26,053 nucleotides of DNA from Lachnospiraceae bacterium UBA7188 (GCA_002490995.1 DKVC01000087.1:1-26053), one strand, 5' to 3'. Numbered from the stretch's first letter, positions 6,921-16,045 are shown. Notes: a model not told the origin generated them from the letters alone. Translations and numbers: made by a program.

Positions 6921-8435
6921 ATGAGTTGGAAGAAAAATACATTTAGTTATTTGATGTGGATGATATATACGCTTATCACCGGCACTGCCCTGGTCAGCCT
7001 GGGAAGTGCGCTGTGTGTGGATGCAGGTATTGCGGCCTGGTGGGGAATTCCGGCTGCCGCACTGTATGTGGGCATTGTGGGAGGAATTGTTTTTCTGCTG
7101 CAGAAAACTGCCGTCTCCCGCCTTAAGTTTGCAGAGAAGAATCGTATCCTGCTTCTGGTGGCGGAGTTTGTCCTGGTGTCCAGCCTTCTGATTCTGGGAG
7201 TGGTATTACGCATATCGGGTATGGGGGAAATGCAGGGGAATTCTGTGTATGAGGAAGTGCAGGGGAGTCCCGCATATTTTGAACTGGCCCAGGTGGCAGT
7301 GGGACGGCAGGTTCCACAGGTGGTGCATGGGGCAGTATATATGTATCTCCAGCTGCTGCATGGCACATTCCTCCTGTTTGGAAACCGGTATATGGCGGGA
7401 ATATGGCTGCAGGCCGGTCTGCAGATTGTGGCCTCTCTGGTATTCTATTTCGCCGTGAGAAAGCTTTCAGGAACGGTGTCCGCACTGGTCACTTTCTTTT
7501 TCTGTATGTGTTCTCGGTATATGATACAGCGTAGCCTGGTGCTTTCGCCGGGGATGCTGTATTTTCTGTTGCTTGCAATTGCAGCTGTTCTGGTGCTGTG
7601 GAGTTCCGGCAGTAAACTGCGACTTCCGGCCATGGTTTTTATCGGGCTTGTGGCTGCTGTATGCTGTTATATGGATATAGGGGGCGTGCTTCTGCTGGTT
7701 TTGGCTGCAGCGCTTGTTTTTTCGCAGCAGGCCGGAAAAACAGCCGGTGTGAAACGATTGGCTGCCATGGGACTCTGTCTGCTCTCGGCTGTTTGCGGGC
7801 TGTTGTTTCTGTTTGGGGCGGATGCTTTTTTAACCGGGAAAAATTTCTGGAAGGTCGCCGGGGCATGGCTCGAACTGTACCGTCCGGAAGGGTTTCGTCT
7901 GCCATATGTGCTGGAAAATGCCGGCGCGTCCTGGGAAGGCTTAACTGTATTTGGATTGATGGCATTCGGTATCTTTGGCTTCTGGTATGACAGAAAGCGG
8001 GACCGGCATCTGCCTTATGCGGCTGCAGCCTGTATCATTATAATGGGTTGCTGTCTCGGAATCTATACGGAGGAGCTGCCCGGCTTTTATGCTTTATACC
8101 TGATGTTTGCCATGCTGGCTGGAGTCAGTATGGAACAGTGTATCTGCAGGAAGGAACTGCCTGCGGAGACTTTGGATTATCCGGCAGAAAATCCGGAAGA
8201 GACAACGCAGGATAGTTCACTTGTCGCTTTTATAGCAGTTCCCGAAGAGGTGGAAGAGCGTTCTGATTGCTCCACGGAGTCCGAAAAGGAAGAGGAAAAG
8301 ATAATTCATTATCTGGAAAATCCGCTGCCTTTGCCGAAAAAGCATGTGAAACGGGTGCTGGACTATTCGATTCATGTTTCCGGAGAGGATGATTTCGATT
8401 TTCCGGTCGCGGAAAACGATGATTTTGACGTATAA
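6921..8435 (+). CDS. Multi-spanning membrane protein, GT-C glycosyltransferase-like, function unproven
   Basis: The 504-aa product has about ten hydrophobic segments over residues 8-400 and an acidic soluble C-terminal tail of about 100 residues ending in DDFDFPVAENDDFDV. The region after the second pair of helices (QGSPAYFELAQVAVGRQVPQ followed by VHGAVYMYLQLLHGTFLLFG and then MAGIWLQAGLQI) resembles GT-C enzymes of the ArnT/PMT type, which use polyprenyl-phosphate sugars. The gene directly upstream encodes just such a lipid-sugar synthase, so the two may work as a pair. A clear catalytic acidic motif in the first outer loop is not obvious (GEMQGNSVYEEV is the nearest), so the protein could be an inactive relative. 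The ATG at 6921 follows a weak GGAAGG-like site. A 10-bp tandem repeat covers its stop. Confidence 0.7.
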   Translation: MSWKKNTFSYLMWMIYTLITGTALVSLGSALCVDAGIAAWWGIPAAALYVGIVGGIVFLLQKTAVSRLKFAEKNRILLLVAEFVLVSSLLILGVVLRISGMGEMQGNSVYEEVQGSPAYFELAQVAVGRQVPQVVHGAVYMYLQLLHGTFLLFGNRYMAGIWLQAGLQIVASLVFYFAVRKLSGTVSALVTFFFCMCSRYMIQRSLVLSPGMLYFLLLAIAAVLVLWSSGSKLRLPAMVFIGLVAAVCCYMDIGGVLLLVLAAALVFSQQAGKTAGVKRLAAMGLCLLSAVCGLLFLFGADAFLTGKNFWKVAGAWLELYRPEGFRLPYVLENAGASWEGLTVFGLMAFGIFGFWYDRKRDRHLPYAAAACIIIMGCCLGIYTEELPGFYALYLMFAMLAGVSMEQCICRKELPAETLDYPAENPEETTQDSSLVAFIAVPEEVEERSDCSTESEKEEEKIIHYLENPLPLPKKHVKRVLDYSIHVSGEDDFDFPVAENDDFDV

Positions 8436-8446
8436 AGACGTGTAAA
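8427..8446 (+). repeat. 10-bp tandem duplication over the stop codon of the GT-C-like gene
   Basis: GACGTATAAA is followed directly by GACGTGTAAA, nine of ten bases the same. The stop codon TAA is in the first unit. This mirrors the 35-bp stop-codon duplication of the gene upstream. Confidence 0.55.
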
Positions 8447-8467
8447 AATAAAAATTTGGGATATGCT

Positions 8468-8513
8468 ATCAGGGAGTGCAGATGCGGATCATGCGGAGCG
8501 CTCCCTGATTTTC
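8468..8513 (+). terminator. Probable rho-independent terminator after the glycosylation gene pair
   Basis: ATCAGGGAG (8468-8476) pairs perfectly with CTCCCTGAT (8501-8509), with further GC pairing possible inside (TGC near 8477-8479 against GCG), and four T residues begin at the stem base. The T run is short, so termination may be partial. It separates the glycosylation genes from tepA-ftsK. Confidence 0.6.
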
Positions 8514-8606
8514 TGCGGAAAATGAGATCGGGGAGGCGCATCTGTATCATAGAACAGAAAACCGGAAAAGGAACGGACCTGCGACCGGATATAAAAGGAG
8601 AACAAT

Positions 8607-9311
8607 ATGTCTGAGCAGAAAGGTGACAAAAAGATTGAGAAGGAAGAACATCAGGATGAGCGGATTGAGCAGACAGGGCAGGTAACCCTGGATGAAAGCA
8701 GCAGGCTTGGAAATATTCACCTGATTTCCATTATCGGGGAGATAGAAGGACATGAGAATCTGTCAAACAATTCCAAGACCACAAAGTATGAGCATATTTT
8801 ACCCAGCCTGGCAGCTATTGAAGACAGCAAGGACATACAGGGAGTCCTGGTACTCCTGAATACCATGGGCGGGGATGTGGAGGCTGGACTGGCAATTGCG
8901 GAGATGATTTCGTCCCTGAGCAAGCCCACTGTATCCCTGGTTCTGGGAGGAAGCCATTCCATAGGCGTGCCGATTGCAGTGAGTACGGATTATTCCTATA
9001 TAGTGCCTACCGGTACCATGGTGATTCATCCGGTGCGTATGAGCGGTATGGTGATAGGAGTGCCGCAGACTTTTGACTATTTCAAACAGATTCAGGACCG
9101 GATCACGGGCTTTGTATGCAGCCACTGCAGCATCGATAAGCACACGCTGGAAGAACTGATGATGGAGACCGGCGTCCTGACGAAGGATGTGGGCACCATA
9201 CTGGTGGGGGAGGAAGCGGTGAAGAGGGGCATTATTGATGAGGTGGGCGGTATCGACAGGGCGATTGCAAAGCTCCGTTCCATGATAAACGGAGATGCTA
9301 GAAAATATTAG
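8607..9311 (+). CDS. ClpP-fold serine protease, TepA-like (translocation-enhancing protein)
   Basis: The 234-aa product has the ClpP/crotonase fold. Residues 1-30 are charged; the core (about 35-225) includes LLNTMGGDVEAGLAIAEMI (83-101), the nucleophile loop GGSHSIG with Ser118, and MVIHP with His141, matching the ClpP Ser-His arrangement. In Bacillus a TepA protein of this type, implicated in protein export and sporulation, is encoded just before spoIIIE, the same order as here. It is clearly not canonical ClpP: the N-terminus and the residues around the active Ser differ, and no ClpX/ClpA gene is nearby. AAGGAG lies nine bases before the ATG. Substrate and dependence on a partner ATPase are unknown. 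Confidence 0.88.
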   Translation: MSEQKGDKKIEKEEHQDERIEQTGQVTLDESSRLGNIHLISIIGEIEGHENLSNNSKTTKYEHILPSLAAIEDSKDIQGVLVLLNTMGGDVEAGLAIAEMISSLSKPTVSLVLGGSHSIGVPIAVSTDYSYIVPTGTMVIHPVRMSGMVIGVPQTFDYFKQIQDRITGFVCSHCSIDKHTLEELMMETGVLTKDVGTILVGEEAVKRGIIDEVGGIDRAIAKLRSMINGDARKY

Positions 9312-9340
9312 GTGACAATTCAGGCCAAAGATGATATAAT
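9312..9340 (+). promoter_or_regulatory. Sigma-A-type promoter for the FtsK/SpoIIIE gene
   Basis: GTGACA (9312-9317), a 17-base spacer and a perfect TATAAT (9335-9340), starting one base after the tepA stop codon and about 55 bases before the next start. Confidence 0.6.
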
Positions 9341-9394
9341 TGTAAAATCGTTGAGGAGAAAAATTGAAAATCTGCAATAAGTGAGGTCGATGAG

Positions 9395-12300
9395 ATGGCT
9401 GCTTCCAACGGAAGAAAAACATCATCTTCAAACAGAAAAAATAAAAAAAGTACAGCTGCGAAAACTGCCGGAAGAAGGCGGAGAAACAGTGCGGCAGCAC
9501 AGGAAAGCGCCCTCTTTCATGAGATCGGGCTGATTGTCCTTTTTGCTGCCATGGTATTTTTCTTCTGCTGCAATCTCGGTTTGACAGGGCCCGTGGGGGA
9601 TGCTGTCAGCGGCGTCCTTTTCGGTGTGTTTGGACTCACCGCGTATGTACTTCCTGTACTGTTGTTTCTGGCAGTGGCATTCTGGTTTGCGAATACCGGC
9701 AATCCCAGTGCGGTGAGAAAGCTTTGTGCCGGAATCGTTCTTTTTCTGATGGCGGGTATTGTGTGTGATCTCATCGCAGAAGGTGCAGCCGGCATGGCGG
9801 AATACAGTGCTGCGAAATTGTATGAAAGCAGCCGTGAGATGAAAGGCGGGGGCGGTGTCCTGGGCGGAAGCATCAGCTATTTTTTACAGGGGTACCTGGA
9901 GACCATAGGAACGGTTCTGGTAGTCCTGCTCTGCACTGTAGTCAGTCTGATCTTACTGACGGAAAAATCTCTCCTGGACAGTGTAAAGCGCGGAGGAAGC
10001 CGGGTGCGCGAGCTGTCCAGGGAAGATACTGAGAGACGGAAGGAAATGGCGGAACTCAGGCGTCTCGATCAGGAAGAACGCAGCCAGCGGCGAAGAGAAA
10101 TGGCACAGGAGCGCCGAATGGAGCAGGAGGAGACAAGAACCCGGCGCAGGGAGGAAGAGCGTTCCCGCCGTCAGGCCCAGGAGGAACAGAGGGAACAGAA
10201 AGCCACACAACGGCGCCTGAAAGCGGAAGAGAAGGAAAATGAGAAGATACTTCACATGGACAGAAGACAGCGCGGTGTCTCGCTTGACAAGGCTCTGCTG
10301 CGTCCCGATACTGCGCGCCGTAATGACATGCATGAGATCATTCTGGCGGAGGAAGAGCTGGAGCCTGTGCCGGCACAGGAGAAAGATAAGCAGGAGACGG
10401 CAATTTCCGGAGTACGGACGGAGAACGCAGGAGCCGGAACGATACATATCCATGGTGTTAAAAAAGAAGGGCCTGAGAGCAGGGCAGAAGACGAGCTGCC
10501 TGCCGGACAGGAAATGTCTGTAAAAGCGGCTGAAAGCCTGGAGGAGCGGACACCTGAGATACGGATACATAGAGCGCAGCCCGGCATTTACAGGACGGAA
10601 TCCGATGAGGCCGCAATGCCGGGGCCGGAACCCGTGGACAGGAAAAAGGATTCCGGAGACCAGGCAGAATATACCGCCAGGCTGCGCGCGATGCAAAGGA
10701 AGGCTTCGGAGCCTGTCCCTGACGCGGTGCAGCCTGAATATGGGACTTATGCTGAAGAACAGAATATATACCTGTCTGCTGAGCATACGGAAGACAGAGA
10801 GTCAGCGGAAGAGGAAAATGCGCAGGAAACGAGTGCATATGAGAACTCTGCATATATCCAGGAAACAGAAGAAATGCTTTGGGATGACCGGGATACAGAG
10901 CCGGATGGCAAAAACACAGGCTTTGACAGACAAAAGTCCCACAGAGAGGATGCAGGAATGCAGGCCGGACAGAGAAACCCGCAGACACCGGAGTATGGTT
11001 ACGAAGCGGAGACTGTCAGGGAACCCGGTTTGAAACAGGAGCAGAAGAACGAGACAGAATCCCGGTCTGGTTCCGGAATACAGCCGGTGGCAGGCAGCGC
11101 GGTACAGGCCACAACCGCACAGAGAGCGGTTCCGGATACAGGGCCTGCCGCAGTTCTGCCGGGAAATACGCCTGCTTCCGTGCAGGGGAATCGGATACAG
11201 CCGGAAATCGTGGCACCGAAGAAATACATGTTTCCGCCCATTTCTCTTTTGCAGAAGGGGGTGGCTGCAGCAGGAGATTCCGAGCGTGAGCTGAGGGAGA
11301 CAGCAATGCATCTGCAGCAGACACTCAGCACTTTCGGCGTCAAGGTGACGATTACGGATATCAGCCAGGGGCCAAGCGTGACCCGCTATGAACTTCAGCC
11401 GGAGCAGGGGGTAAAGGTATCCAAAATCGTAGGCCTCACTGACGATATCAAGTTGAATCTGGCAGCCATGGACATCCGAATCGAAGCCCCTATTCCCGGG
11501 AAAGCGGCCATCGGAATCGAAGTGCCCAATAAGGAAACCATACCGGTGGGGCTGCGGGAGCTGCTGGAAAGTAAAGAATTCAGTGAATTTCAGTCCAACC
11601 TTGCCTTTGCTGTGGGGAAGGACATTGCGGGCAAGGTGGTGGTATCGGATATCGCCAAGATGCCCCATATGCTCATCGCCGGTGCCACGGGTTCCGGGAA
11701 ATCGGTTTGTATCAATACCCTGATTATGAGTATTCTGTATAAGGCGCATCCCGATGATGTGAAGCTGATCATGGTGGATCCGAAGGTGGTTGAACTGAGC
11801 ATTTACAATGGCATTCCCCATCTGCTGATCCCTGTGGTAACGGATCCCAAGAAGGCTTCTGCCGCGCTCAACTGGGGCGTGTCGGAGATGGACGACAGAT
11901 ATCGGAGGTTTGCGGAATATGGAGCCAGGAATCTGAAGGAATACAACAGGAAGGTCGAAGCGCAGCAGAGAAAGGGAGATACAGGCGCACCGAAGAAGCT
12001 GCCGCAGATCGTCATTATCGTGGACGAGCTGGCGGATCTGATGATGGTGTGCCCGGGGGAGGTAGAGGCGTCTATCTGCCGTCTGGCGCAGCTGGCCCGT
12101 GCCTGCGGTATCCATCTGGTCATTGCCACACAGCGTCCCAGCGTGGATGTCATTACCGGTCTGATCAAGGCGAATATGCCCAGCCGTGTGGCTTTTTCGG
12201 TCTCCAGCGGAGTGGATTCCCGGACCATACTGGATATGGTGGGAGCCGAGAAGCTGTTGGGAAAGGGTGATATGCTCTTTTATCCTCAGGGGTATCCGAA

Positions 12301-12694
12301 GCCTGCCCGGGTACAGGGGGCATTTGTGTCCGATCAGGAAGTTTCGGATGTGGTGGATTTCCTGAAGAACCAGGCGCTGGGGAATACCTATGAAGCAGAG
12401 ATAGAGGAAAAAATAGCAAATATCGGATCCGGCACCGGAGGAGAGAGCGAGAAGGCTTCCGGCGGCAGTTCTGTGGATGAATTGTTTGAGAAAGCGGGCC
12501 GCCTTATCATAGACAAGGATAAGGCTTCCATCGGTATGCTGCAGAGGGCGCTGCAGATCGGCTTCAACAGGGCGGCGCGGATCATGGATCAGCTCTGCCA
12601 GTATGGCGTGGTGGGAGAAGAAGAGGGGACAAAGCCCAGGAAGATTCTGATGAGCCCCGAACAGTTTGAACAGTTGCTTGAGGAAGTGGCCTGA
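9395..12694 (+). CDS. FtsK/SpoIIIE-family DNA translocase with an unusually long linker
   Basis: This membrane-anchored hexameric motor pumps chromosomal DNA through the division or sporulation septum. The 1099-aa product has four to five N-terminal membrane segments (about 46-190), a linker of about 415 residues (195-610), and the motor from about 613. The motor holds Walker A GATGSGKS at 763-770, Walker B VIIVDELADL with Asp877-Glu878, and the ATQRPSVDVITG segment. A winged-helix gamma domain (about 1025-1095) should read the orienting DNA motifs. The linker first is Arg/Glu/Gln coiled coil (205-290), then a low-complexity charged stretch. Bacillus SpoIIIE is under 800 residues, so the excess is all linker. 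GAGGT lies seven bases before the ATG. Whether it serves vegetative division (FtsK) or sporulation (SpoIIIE) cannot be decided here. Confidence 0.95.
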   Translation: MAASNGRKTSSSNRKNKKSTAAKTAGRRRRNSAAAQESALFHEIGLIVLFAAMVFFFCCNLGLTGPVGDAVSGVLFGVFGLTAYVLPVLLFLAVAFWFANTGNPSAVRKLCAGIVLFLMAGIVCDLIAEGAAGMAEYSAAKLYESSREMKGGGGVLGGSISYFLQGYLETIGTVLVVLLCTVVSLILLTEKSLLDSVKRGGSRVRELSREDTERRKEMAELRRLDQEERSQRRREMAQERRMEQEETRTRRREEERSRRQAQEEQREQKATQRRLKAEEKENEKILHMDRRQRGVSLDKALLRPDTARRNDMHEIILAEEELEPVPAQEKDKQETAISGVRTENAGAGTIHIHGVKKEGPESRAEDELPAGQEMSVKAAESLEERTPEIRIHRAQPGIYRTESDEAAMPGPEPVDRKKDSGDQAEYTARLRAMQRKASEPVPDAVQPEYGTYAEEQNIYLSAEHTEDRESAEEENAQETSAYENSAYIQETEEMLWDDRDTEPDGKNTGFDRQKSHREDAGMQAGQRNPQTPEYGYEAETVREPGLKQEQKNETESRSGSGIQPVAGSAVQATTAQRAVPDTGPAAVLPGNTPASVQGNRIQPEIVAPKKYMFPPISLLQKGVAAAGDSERELRETAMHLQQTLSTFGVKVTITDISQGPSVTRYELQPEQGVKVSKIVGLTDDIKLNLAAMDIRIEAPIPGKAAIGIEVPNKETIPVGLRELLESKEFSEFQSNLAFAVGKDIAGKVVVSDIAKMPHMLIAGATGSGKSVCINTLIMSILYKAHPDDVKLIMVDPKVVELSIYNGIPHLLIPVVTDPKKASAALNWGVSEMDDRYRRFAEYGARNLKEYNRKVEAQQRKGDTGAPKKLPQIVIIVDELADLMMVCPGEVEASICRLAQLARACGIHLVIATQRPSVDVITGLIKANMPSRVAFSVSSGVDSRTILDMVGAEKLLGKGDMLFYPQGYPKPARVQGAFVSDQEVSDVVDFLKNQALGNTYEAEIEEKIANIGSGTGGESEKASGGSSVDELFEKAGRLIIDKDKASIGMLQRALQIGFNRAARIMDQLCQYGVVGEEEGTKPRKILMSPEQFEQLLEEVA

Positions 12695-12743
12695 GCCCGG
12701 TTTGAGGAGGTCTGCAGTACTTCCCATGCAGCAGGCTGTTCCC

Positions 12744-12753
12744 CAATGCATTG
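12744..12753. other. 10-bp perfect palindrome between ftsK and fhs
   Basis: CAATGCATTG is its own reverse complement. It sits in the 192-bp gap between the translocase gene and fhs, in which I see no clear promoter, terminator or folate riboswitch. A protein-binding role is possible but a chance palindrome of this length is also likely. Confidence 0.25.
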
Positions 12754-12886
12754 ATTCGCCCGGGTTTACCTAGGATGCAAACTGACCCACAGGGCGTACC
12801 GTTTTTGGAAAGCGGACTCGACGTATGGTTGCATTGCCGGATAAGCGGGAACGGGCTGGCAAAAACAAGGAAAAAGGAGAGAACCC

Positions 12887-14557
12887 ATGAAGACGGATTT
12901 GGAGATTGCGCAGGAAGCGGTAATGGAGCCCATTGGCAGAGTGGCTGAAAAACTGGGCATTCCGGAAGATGCTCTGGAGCTGTACGGCAGGTATAAGGCA
13001 AAGATTTCCGAAGAATATCTGGATCAGATAAAAGATAAGCCTGAGGGAAAGCTGATTTTGGTGACAGCCATCAACCCCACTCCGGCAGGGGAGGGGAAGA
13101 CTACCACCAGTGTAGGGCTTGGACAGGCTTTCGGCAGGCTGGGGAAGAAGGCGGTGGTAGCTCTGCGGGAGCCTTCTTTGGGTCCCTGTTTCGGCATCAA
13201 GGGCGGAGCGGCAGGCGGCGGCTATGCCCAGGTAGTTCCCATGGAGGAGCTGAATCTCCATTTTACCGGGGATTTTCATGCAATCACAGCTGCAAACAAT
13301 CTTCTGGCGGCTTTGCTGGACAATCATATCCAGCAGGGAAACGAACTTCAGATTGACAGCAGGCAGATTGTCTGGAAGCGCTGTATGGATATGAATGACA
13401 GAGTGCTGCGCAATATTGTGGTGGGACTGGGGAATAAAACGGACGGCTTTGTGCGGGAAGACCATTTCGTCATCACGGTTGCCAGCGAGATTATGGCGAT
13501 TCTGTGCCTGGCTGAGGATATGAAAGATTTGAAAGAGCGTCTGTCCAGGATTATCGTCGCTTATAACTATGCGGGTGAGCCTGTGACGGCTGGGGATCTG
13601 CAGGCGGTCGGAGCCATGGCAGCTCTGCTGAAGGATGCCATGAAGCCCAATCTGATTCAGACTCTGGAGCATACTCCAGTGATCGTGCACGGAGGTCCCT
13701 TTGCCAATATTGCTCATGGCTGCAATTCTGTCAGAGCCACACGGGCAGCCTTGAAGATGGCGGATTACTGTATTACGGAAGCGGGATTCGGCGCGGATCT
13801 GGGAGCGGAGAAATTCTTTGACATCAAATGCCGGATGGCCGGACTGAAGCCGGATGCCGCGGTACTTGTTGCAACTGTGCGCGCTTTGAAGTATAATGGA
13901 GGTGTGGCAAAGGCGGATCTGGGAACGGAAAATCTGGAAGCCCTGGAGCGCGGCATAGTAAATCTGGAGAAGCATATCGAGAATCTGCAAAAATACGGTG
14001 TGCCCGTGGTAGTGACTTTGAATTCTTTTGTCAGTGATACGGAGGCGGAAATCCGTTTTGTGCGGGAATTTTGCGAGAGCAGGCAGTGCGAATTTGCGCT
14101 GTCCGAAGTGTGGGAAAAGGGCGGTGAGGGCGGCATAAGCCTGGCTGAAAAAGTGCTGGCCGTTCTGGATGAGAAAGAAAGCCGTTTCAGGGTTCTCTAT
14201 GAAGATTCGCTGTCACTGGAGGACAAAATCCGTACAGTGGCAGCCGAGATATACGGGGCAGGATCGGTCACGTTCACGGCGGCGGCGAAAAAGCAGCTGA
14301 AGCAGCTGACGGAACTGGGCTTCGGGCAGCTGACGGTGTGTATGGCTAAGAATCAATATTCCCTGTCGGATGATCCCAAACGCCTGGGACGGCCCCGGGA
14401 TTTCGAGCTTACCGTGAGAGAAGCATATGTGTCCGCCGGAGCAGGCTTTGTGGTAGCATTAACCGGAGATGTGGTAACCATGCCTGGATTGTCCAGAAAA
14501 CCTTCGGCTTATGGAATCGATGTGAATGACAATGGTGTAATTACGGGTTTATTTTAA
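12887..14557 (+). CDS. fhs: Formate-tetrahydrofolate ligase
   Basis: The enzyme makes 10-formyl-tetrahydrofolate from formate, THF and ATP, feeding purine and one-carbon metabolism and, in acetogens, the methyl branch of the Wood-Ljungdahl pathway. The 556-aa product is full length. The nucleotide-binding TPAGEGKTT lies at 65-73; the signature EPSLGPCFGIKGGAAGGGYA and the HFTGDFHAITAANNLL region follow; the C-terminus LSRKPSAYGIDVNDNGVITGLF is typical. A strong AAAAAGGAG site precedes the ATG. It leads a closely spaced group with the zinc-ribbon/TPR protein (15-bp gap) and nfnA (21-bp gap). Its presence alone does not show acetogenesis, since many Lachnospiraceae have it. Confidence 0.97.
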   Translation: MKTDLEIAQEAVMEPIGRVAEKLGIPEDALELYGRYKAKISEEYLDQIKDKPEGKLILVTAINPTPAGEGKTTTSVGLGQAFGRLGKKAVVALREPSLGPCFGIKGGAAGGGYAQVVPMEELNLHFTGDFHAITAANNLLAALLDNHIQQGNELQIDSRQIVWKRCMDMNDRVLRNIVVGLGNKTDGFVREDHFVITVASEIMAILCLAEDMKDLKERLSRIIVAYNYAGEPVTAGDLQAVGAMAALLKDAMKPNLIQTLEHTPVIVHGGPFANIAHGCNSVRATRAALKMADYCITEAGFGADLGAEKFFDIKCRMAGLKPDAAVLVATVRALKYNGGVAKADLGTENLEALERGIVNLEKHIENLQKYGVPVVVTLNSFVSDTEAEIRFVREFCESRQCEFALSEVWEKGGEGGISLAEKVLAVLDEKESRFRVLYEDSLSLEDKIRTVAAEIYGAGSVTFTAAAKKQLKQLTELGFGQLTVCMAKNQYSLSDDPKRLGRPRDFELTVREAYVSAGAGFVVALTGDVVTMPGLSRKPSAYGIDVNDNGVITGLF

Positions 14558-14572
14558 TGAGGTAACAGGAAT

Positions 14573-16045
14573 ATGAAATGCCCTAATTGTGGATATGAAA
14601 TGCCCGGGGGCGTCCTGTATTGCGAGCATTGTGGTGAGGATATTCACATAGTGCCGGATTTCGAGCCTGAATTGGAACGGAATCTGGAAGAGACCATGGA
14701 AGAGACCATCAGCAATGTTCTGGAGGAGCTTCATGAAGGCATAACCGGAGGAGAGGGAGATCAGGCGGAAGCAAAATCGGAGAATGAAGAGGAGGAACCC
14801 GTACATAAAAAAAAGATCTGGCCGAAAGCAGTGCTGATATTTGTTGTTTTGCTTCTGGCCGGTACCGGAGCTGTGGCATGGTATATCCGTGGCTATTATT
14901 CGGAAGAGTATCAGGTGAACAAAGCATTATTCTTTGTTTCACAGGGAAAGTATGATGAGGCGATATCCTGTTATAATCGGGCGCTGGAGCTGGACGAAGA
15001 GAATATCGAGCTTCTTTTCAGTCTGGCGGATGTTTATTATCTGAAAAATAATAAAATAGAATATGAGTATCTGCTGCGGGAAATCGTCAGGAGCGAGTAC
15101 GCCACCGCGGAGCAGTTAAACGGTGCGTTCGGAAAGCTGGTGGCGATATACAGGGACAGGGGCGATTATCAGACAATTAACGACCTTCTTCTGGCATGTG
15201 ACGATGCCGCGCTGCTTTCCGCATATCAGAATTATCTTGTGAAGGTTCCCGAGTTCAGCGTCAATGAGGGATATTATACCAGTATACAGCCGCTGAAGCT
15301 GACTGCAGCCGGTTCCGGTAAAATATATTACACTCTGGACGGAAGCGAGCCTACGGAGGAAAGCAGCCAGTATACGGCGCCCATTATCCTGGAGAACGGA
15401 GATTATACGGTAAAGGCCTTCTTTGTGAACGAGCGTGGAATTGCCAGCGAGGTGGTATCCAGGGAATATCATATAGAAAATAAGGAAATCCTGCCGCCGG
15501 AGGTCAGCGCTATCAGCGGGGAATATAATTTCCCGATGAATATAGAGATTACCAGTGACGATGAAGATGTGTACTATACCACAGACGGCAGTGACCCCAC
15601 CTATGATTCCACAGCTTATACCGGCCCCATTCCCATGCCGTTGGGGAAATCACATTTTAAATTTGCCAGGATTGTGGAGGGTGTGACAGGTACCATTGCG
15701 GAAAGAAACTATCGGCTTGTCATGAATACAGATTATACGCCGGAGGAAGCCGTCACAGCTGTCACGGAATATTCCCTGTCCGTCGGAAAGATCTATGACA
15801 TGGAGGGGCATTTCGACGACACCGGGGACTCTTACCTGTATGAATATCTCTATGTGACAAATATCCAGAAAGTTGACGACTTCTACGTAATCGTTGAGGT
15901 CTACAGAAGTGTCGACGGAAATATGACCAGAACCGGTAATAATTTTGCAGTAAATGCATATACGGGAGAACTTTTTAAGCTTCAGCGGGATGATCGGGGC
16001 CGCTTAAGCCTGATCGATTTGGAAGAAAATGAAGATGCTCCTTAA
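14573..16045 (+). CDS. Membrane protein with zinc ribbon, TPR-like and two chitobiase/HEXC-type beta domains
   Basis: No named function is known to me. The 490-aa product has an N-terminal zinc ribbon with Cys3, Cys6, Cys17 and Cys20, an acidic stretch (28-75), one transmembrane helix at about 84-104, and then an extracellular part. That part starts with a TPR-like pair of helices (about 112-175; GKYDEAISCYNRALELDEEN is a classic TPR), followed by two CHB_HEX_C-type beta-sandwich repeats marked by YYTLDGSEPT (about 252-261) and YYTTDGSDPT (334-343). A C-terminal domain of about 100 residues (EEAVTAVTEYSL onward) is not recognised. Zinc ribbon inside, beta domains outside suggests envelope sensing or scaffolding. 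It lies 15 bases after fhs and 21 before nfnA, probably co-transcribed, though a metabolic link is not evident. Confidence 0.85.
   Translation: MKCPNCGYEMPGGVLYCEHCGEDIHIVPDFEPELERNLEETMEETISNVLEELHEGITGGEGDQAEAKSENEEEEPVHKKKIWPKAVLIFVVLLLAGTGAVAWYIRGYYSEEYQVNKALFFVSQGKYDEAISCYNRALELDEENIELLFSLADVYYLKNNKIEYEYLLREIVRSEYATAEQLNGAFGKLVAIYRDRGDYQTINDLLLACDDAALLSAYQNYLVKVPEFSVNEGYYTSIQPLKLTAAGSGKIYYTLDGSEPTEESSQYTAPIILENGDYTVKAFFVNERGIASEVVSREYHIENKEILPPEVSAISGEYNFPMNIEITSDDEDVYYTTDGSDPTYDSTAYTGPIPMPLGKSHFKFARIVEGVTGTIAERNYRLVMNTDYTPEEAVTAVTEYSLSVGKIYDMEGHFDDTGDSYLYEYLYVTNIQKVDDFYVIVEVYRSVDGNMTRTGNNFAVNAYTGELFKLQRDDRGRLSLIDLEENEDAP

Noticed and set aside
10802..12751. Long antisense open frame (649 codons) opposite ftsK
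   Set aside because: It lies wholly against a strongly supported translocase gene, has no ribosome binding site and a His/Arg/Cys-rich composition typical of an antisense shadow.
12695..12886. Possible tetrahydrofolate riboswitch before fhs
   Set aside because: I looked for the conserved THF-aptamer segments and did not see them; only a palindrome and weak pairings are present.
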